The translations under genes were made by a program, and so were the position numbers. Positions 61,916 to 64,000 of a stretch of DNA of 64,000 bases are shown in pieces (position 1 is the first letter of the stretch; every line of letters begins with the position of its first letter). The stretch is from Halococcus agarilyticus (GTDB taxonomy: Archaea > Halobacteriota > Halobacteria > Halobacteriales > Halococcaceae): NCBI RefSeq assembly GCF_000334895.1, contig NZ_BAFM01000002.1, positions 1-64,000 on the forward strand, read 5' to 3'. The notes beneath the pieces were generated by a model, which was not told where the DNA came from, ran no database searches, and saw only the letters and a list, made by a program, of their open reading frames with translations.

Positions 61916-64000
61916 CTACGGGAAGACGAGCACCGTCGCGCCGTCGGCGTCGAGAACCGCGACCTCCTCGCCCGCGACGCGCTGCTCTCGCTCGATCCCG
62001 ACCGCGTCGCCGTCGAGCGTGACCGCCTCACCCTCGATGTCGAGTTCGATCGTGCCGTTCTCGTTCCTCTGGCGTTCGATTGCAGCAGGGTCGGCGGCTT
62101 CGAGTGCGCCCACGACCGCACCCGCTCGATCGCGGAACTCGGGGCCGATCGTGCTGTGGTCGGGATCGACGCCGACGGCGACCATCTCGACGTCCGGCTC
62201 GCCTGTCTCGATCTTCACCGGGGCGTTCACCGTCGCACTCAGGTCGCCGGTGTCGAGTTCGGCGATCCCGTCGGCGTAGACCTCGATCCGGTCGAGATCG
62301 GCGTTGAGCGCCATTCCCTCGTCGGACTTCCACGCCCGGACCGCGCTCGCGACCGCGGCGATGCGTTCGCCGCGCGCCTCCGCGGCGTCGTCGGCGACGT
62401 CGAGCGCGGGCCACGCGGCAGCGTGGACGCTGCCCGACGGGTCGGGCAGGTGGTGGTACGCCTCCTCGACGAGGAACGGCGAGAACGGCGCGAGCATCCG
62501 GAGCGACGCCGAGAGCGTCGCCGAGAGCGCGTGGCGTGCGGCGTCGCGCTCGGCGTCGCTGCCCTCGTAGAGGCGGCCCTTGATGAGTTCGACGTAGTCG
62601 TCGGCGAGGTCGTGCCAGACGAACTCCCGGAGCTTCCGGAGCGCGCGATCGAAGCGGTACTCGTCCATGTCGGCGGCGACCTCGTCGGCGACCCGCGCGC
62701 ACCGCGAGAGGATCCAGCGGTCGGCGTCGGTGGCAGCCTCGTCGATCGCCCCCCCGTCGGCGGCCGTTGCAGCGGCGGTTTCGGCGTCGAGATGCCCGCT
62801 CGCGAAGCGCGTGATGTTCCAGAGCTTCGTCAGGAAGCGCGACGCGCTCGTGACCTCCTTCGGCTGGAACTGGATGTCGCTCCCCGGCTGGCCGCCGAGG
62901 GCGAGCGCCTGTCGAAAGGCGTCGGCGGAGTGCTCCTCGACGACCTCCTCGGGGGCGACCGAGTTGTCCTTCGACTTGCTCATCTTGTTGCCGTCAGCGC
63001 CCAGCACCATCCCGTTGATGAGCGCCTCGTCCCACGGTTTCTGGTCTTCGAGCGCGGCCGTTCGCAGGAGCGTGTAGAACGCCCACGTCCGGATGATCTC
63101 GTGGCCCTGCTCGCGGAGCTGCACGGGAGTGAAGTCGGCCTCGGGCCAGCCAGCGACGTGGAGCGCCGAGATCGACGAGTCCATCCAGGTGTCCATCACG
63201 TCGGTCTCGCCGGTCCACGCGTCCGCGCCGCAGTCGGGACAGTCACTTTGGGGTTCGTCCTCGGTCGGATCGGCCGGGAGCTCGTCCAGCTCGGCGACGT
63301 GCCAGTGGCCGCACTCCTCGCACGACCACGCCGGAATCGGGGTGGCGAACACGCGCTGGCGCGAAATCACCCAGTCCCACTCCATTCCCTCGGTCCACTC
63401 CTTGAGGCGGCCGTACATATGCTCGGGAATCCAGTCGACCTCCCGGGCTTTATCGAGGATTTCGTTCTGATCGACCCGGACGAACCACTGCTCCTTCGAG
63501 AGGATCTCGATCGGCGTGTCACACCGCCAGCACGCCCCGACCGACTGCTCGATCGGTTCCTCGTCCTGAAGGTACCCCTCCTTCTGGAGCGCGGTGCTGA
63601 TCTCCTCTTTGGCGTCGTCGATCGCGAGCCCGCCGAACTCCGGGACGCTCTCGTCGAGTCGGCCGTCCTCGGTCACGACGGCCCGAAGGTCGAGGTCGTA
63701 CTCCGCCCACCAGTCGACGTCCTGCTTGTCGCCGAAGGTGCAGATCATCACCGCGCCGGTGCCGAAGTCGCCGTCGACGTCCTCGCTCGCGACGAGTTCG
63801 ACCTCGTGGCCGAACAGCGGGACCTCGAAGGTGTCGCCAACCCGGCCCGCGTAGCGCTCGTCGTCGGGGTCGACCGCCATCCCGACGCAGGCCGCGAGCA
63901 GTTCGGGGCGGGTGGTGGCGATCTCGATCGCGTCGTTGTCGACACCCGGGAATCGGACCGTCGAGAGCGTTCCCTCGGCATCGACGTTCTCGACTTCGGC
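61916..64000 (-). CDS. valS: Valyl-tRNA synthetase (5' end beyond window)
   Basis: The C-terminal 694 residues of ValRS; the N-terminal part with HIGH is outside. Seen: the end of the editing domain ([21 protein letters not shown]), CWRC/CEEC/CPDC zinc-binding pairs, the [17 protein letters not shown] catalytic loop, and the helical anticodon domain. A C-terminal beta-rich extension of about 110 residues, typical of archaeal ValRS, replaces the bacterial coiled coil. The frame runs open to base 64000. Confidence 0.96.
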   Translation of the reverse strand, partial: AEVENVDAEGTLSTVRFPGVDNDAIEIATTRPELLAACVGMAVDPDDERYAGRVGDTFEVPLFGHEVELVASEDVDGDFGTGAVMICTFGDKQDVDWWAEYDLDLRAVVTEDGRLDESVPEFGGLAIDDAKEEISTALQKEGYLQDEEPIEQSVGACWRCDTPIEILSKEQWFVRVDQNEILDKAREVDWIPEHMYGRLKEWTEGMEWDWVISRQRVFATPIPAWSCEECGHWHVAELDELPADPTEDEPQSDCPDCGADAWTGETDVMDTWMDSSISALHVAGWPEADFTPVQLREQGHEIIRTWAFYTLLRTAALEDQKPWDEALINGMVLGADGNKMSKSKDNSVAPEEVVEEHSADAFRQALALGGQPGSDIQFQPKEVTSASRFLTKLWNITRFASGHLDAETAAATAADGGAIDEAATDADRWILSRCARVADEVAADMDEYRFDRALRKLREFVWHDLADDYVELIKGRLYEGSDAERDAARHALSATLSASLRMLAPFSPFLVEEAYHHLPDPSGSVHAAAWPALDVADDAAEARGERIAAVASAVRAWKSDEGMALNADLDRIEVYADGIAELDTGDLSATVNAPVKIETGEPDVEMVAVGVDPDHSTIGPEFRDRAGAVVGALEAADPAAIERQRNENGTIELDIEGEAVTLDGDAVGIEREQRVAGEEVAVLDADGATVLVFP

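Noticed and set aside
1-64000. tRNA, rRNA, RNase P or SRP RNA genes
   Set aside because: I looked for T-loop-like GGTTCAAATCC/GGTTCGAATCC stretches and rRNA-like conserved blocks; the only near matches lie inside coding frames. A covariance search would be decisive.

Overview
The window is a 64 kb stretch of haloarchaeal chromosome: high G+C, strongly acidic deduced proteins, many leaderless genes with a TATA-like box about 25 bases before the start codon, and archaeal or haloarchaea-restricted markers (halobacterial plant-type ferredoxin, ribosomal proteins S8e and S19e, PriS-GINS, RadB, Cdc48, class I lysyl-tRNA synthetase). The style of the intergenic repeats reminds me of Halococcus, but the genus is not proven by the sequence. 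I see no rRNA, tRNA, CRISPR array, transposase or integrase; the window looks like core chromosome.

Layout. 0.2-6 kb: Cdc48 operon, hydrolase, archaeal prepilin peptidase, cupin pair. 6-10.7 kb: DUF5828 protein, CNNM/CorC membrane protein, two thiol-redox proteins joined to a Sua5-type tRNA t6A gene, solitary Cas4-like nuclease. 11-19 kb: second Cdc48, LarC with a His-rich insert, lipoprotein, NUDIX and RNase H-like pair, RadB, CBS-HPF fusion. 19-25 kb: one-domain lycopene cyclase, PriS-GINS operon, geranylgeranyl reductase, ferredoxin, double-wHTH regulator. 25-28.5 kb: a surface-protein module (DUF7344 regulator, TasA-like protein, SipW-type signal peptidase, second SipW-type substrate). 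28.6-34 kb: glutaredoxin, DUF7110-like gene behind stacked inverted repeats, an ArsA/Get3 operon, small zinc and membrane proteins, Upp. 34.5-38.4 kb: hisB operon, P19-like lipoprotein, hisA. 38.5-43 kb: PiT phosphate transporter, ferredoxin, NUDIX, two divergent PhoU-family genes. 43.7-51.4 kb: S8e, DUF2240, HAD phosphatase, PyrF, then a membrane and transport cluster (FNT channel, frameshifted DUF389, HPP protein, universal stress protein). 51.5-64 kb: two site-2 proteases, LysS-PyrH operon, MobB-MoaE fusion, ThiL, YbhN-type protein, S19e, and ValS running off the end.

The most unusual structure is not a gene. Seven intergenic regions carry the same multi-part non-coding element. In each, a T-run and hairpin head sits within about 20 bases of a stop codon and the element points away from that gene; it ends in an ACCGC-rich low-complexity tail. 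One internal hairpin shows compensatory changes between copies. A second, unrelated family has two copies (34.3 and 61.1 kb). The 21-base dyad array upstream of the TasA-like gene and the three adjacent inverted repeats before the DUF7110-like gene are further candidate control regions.
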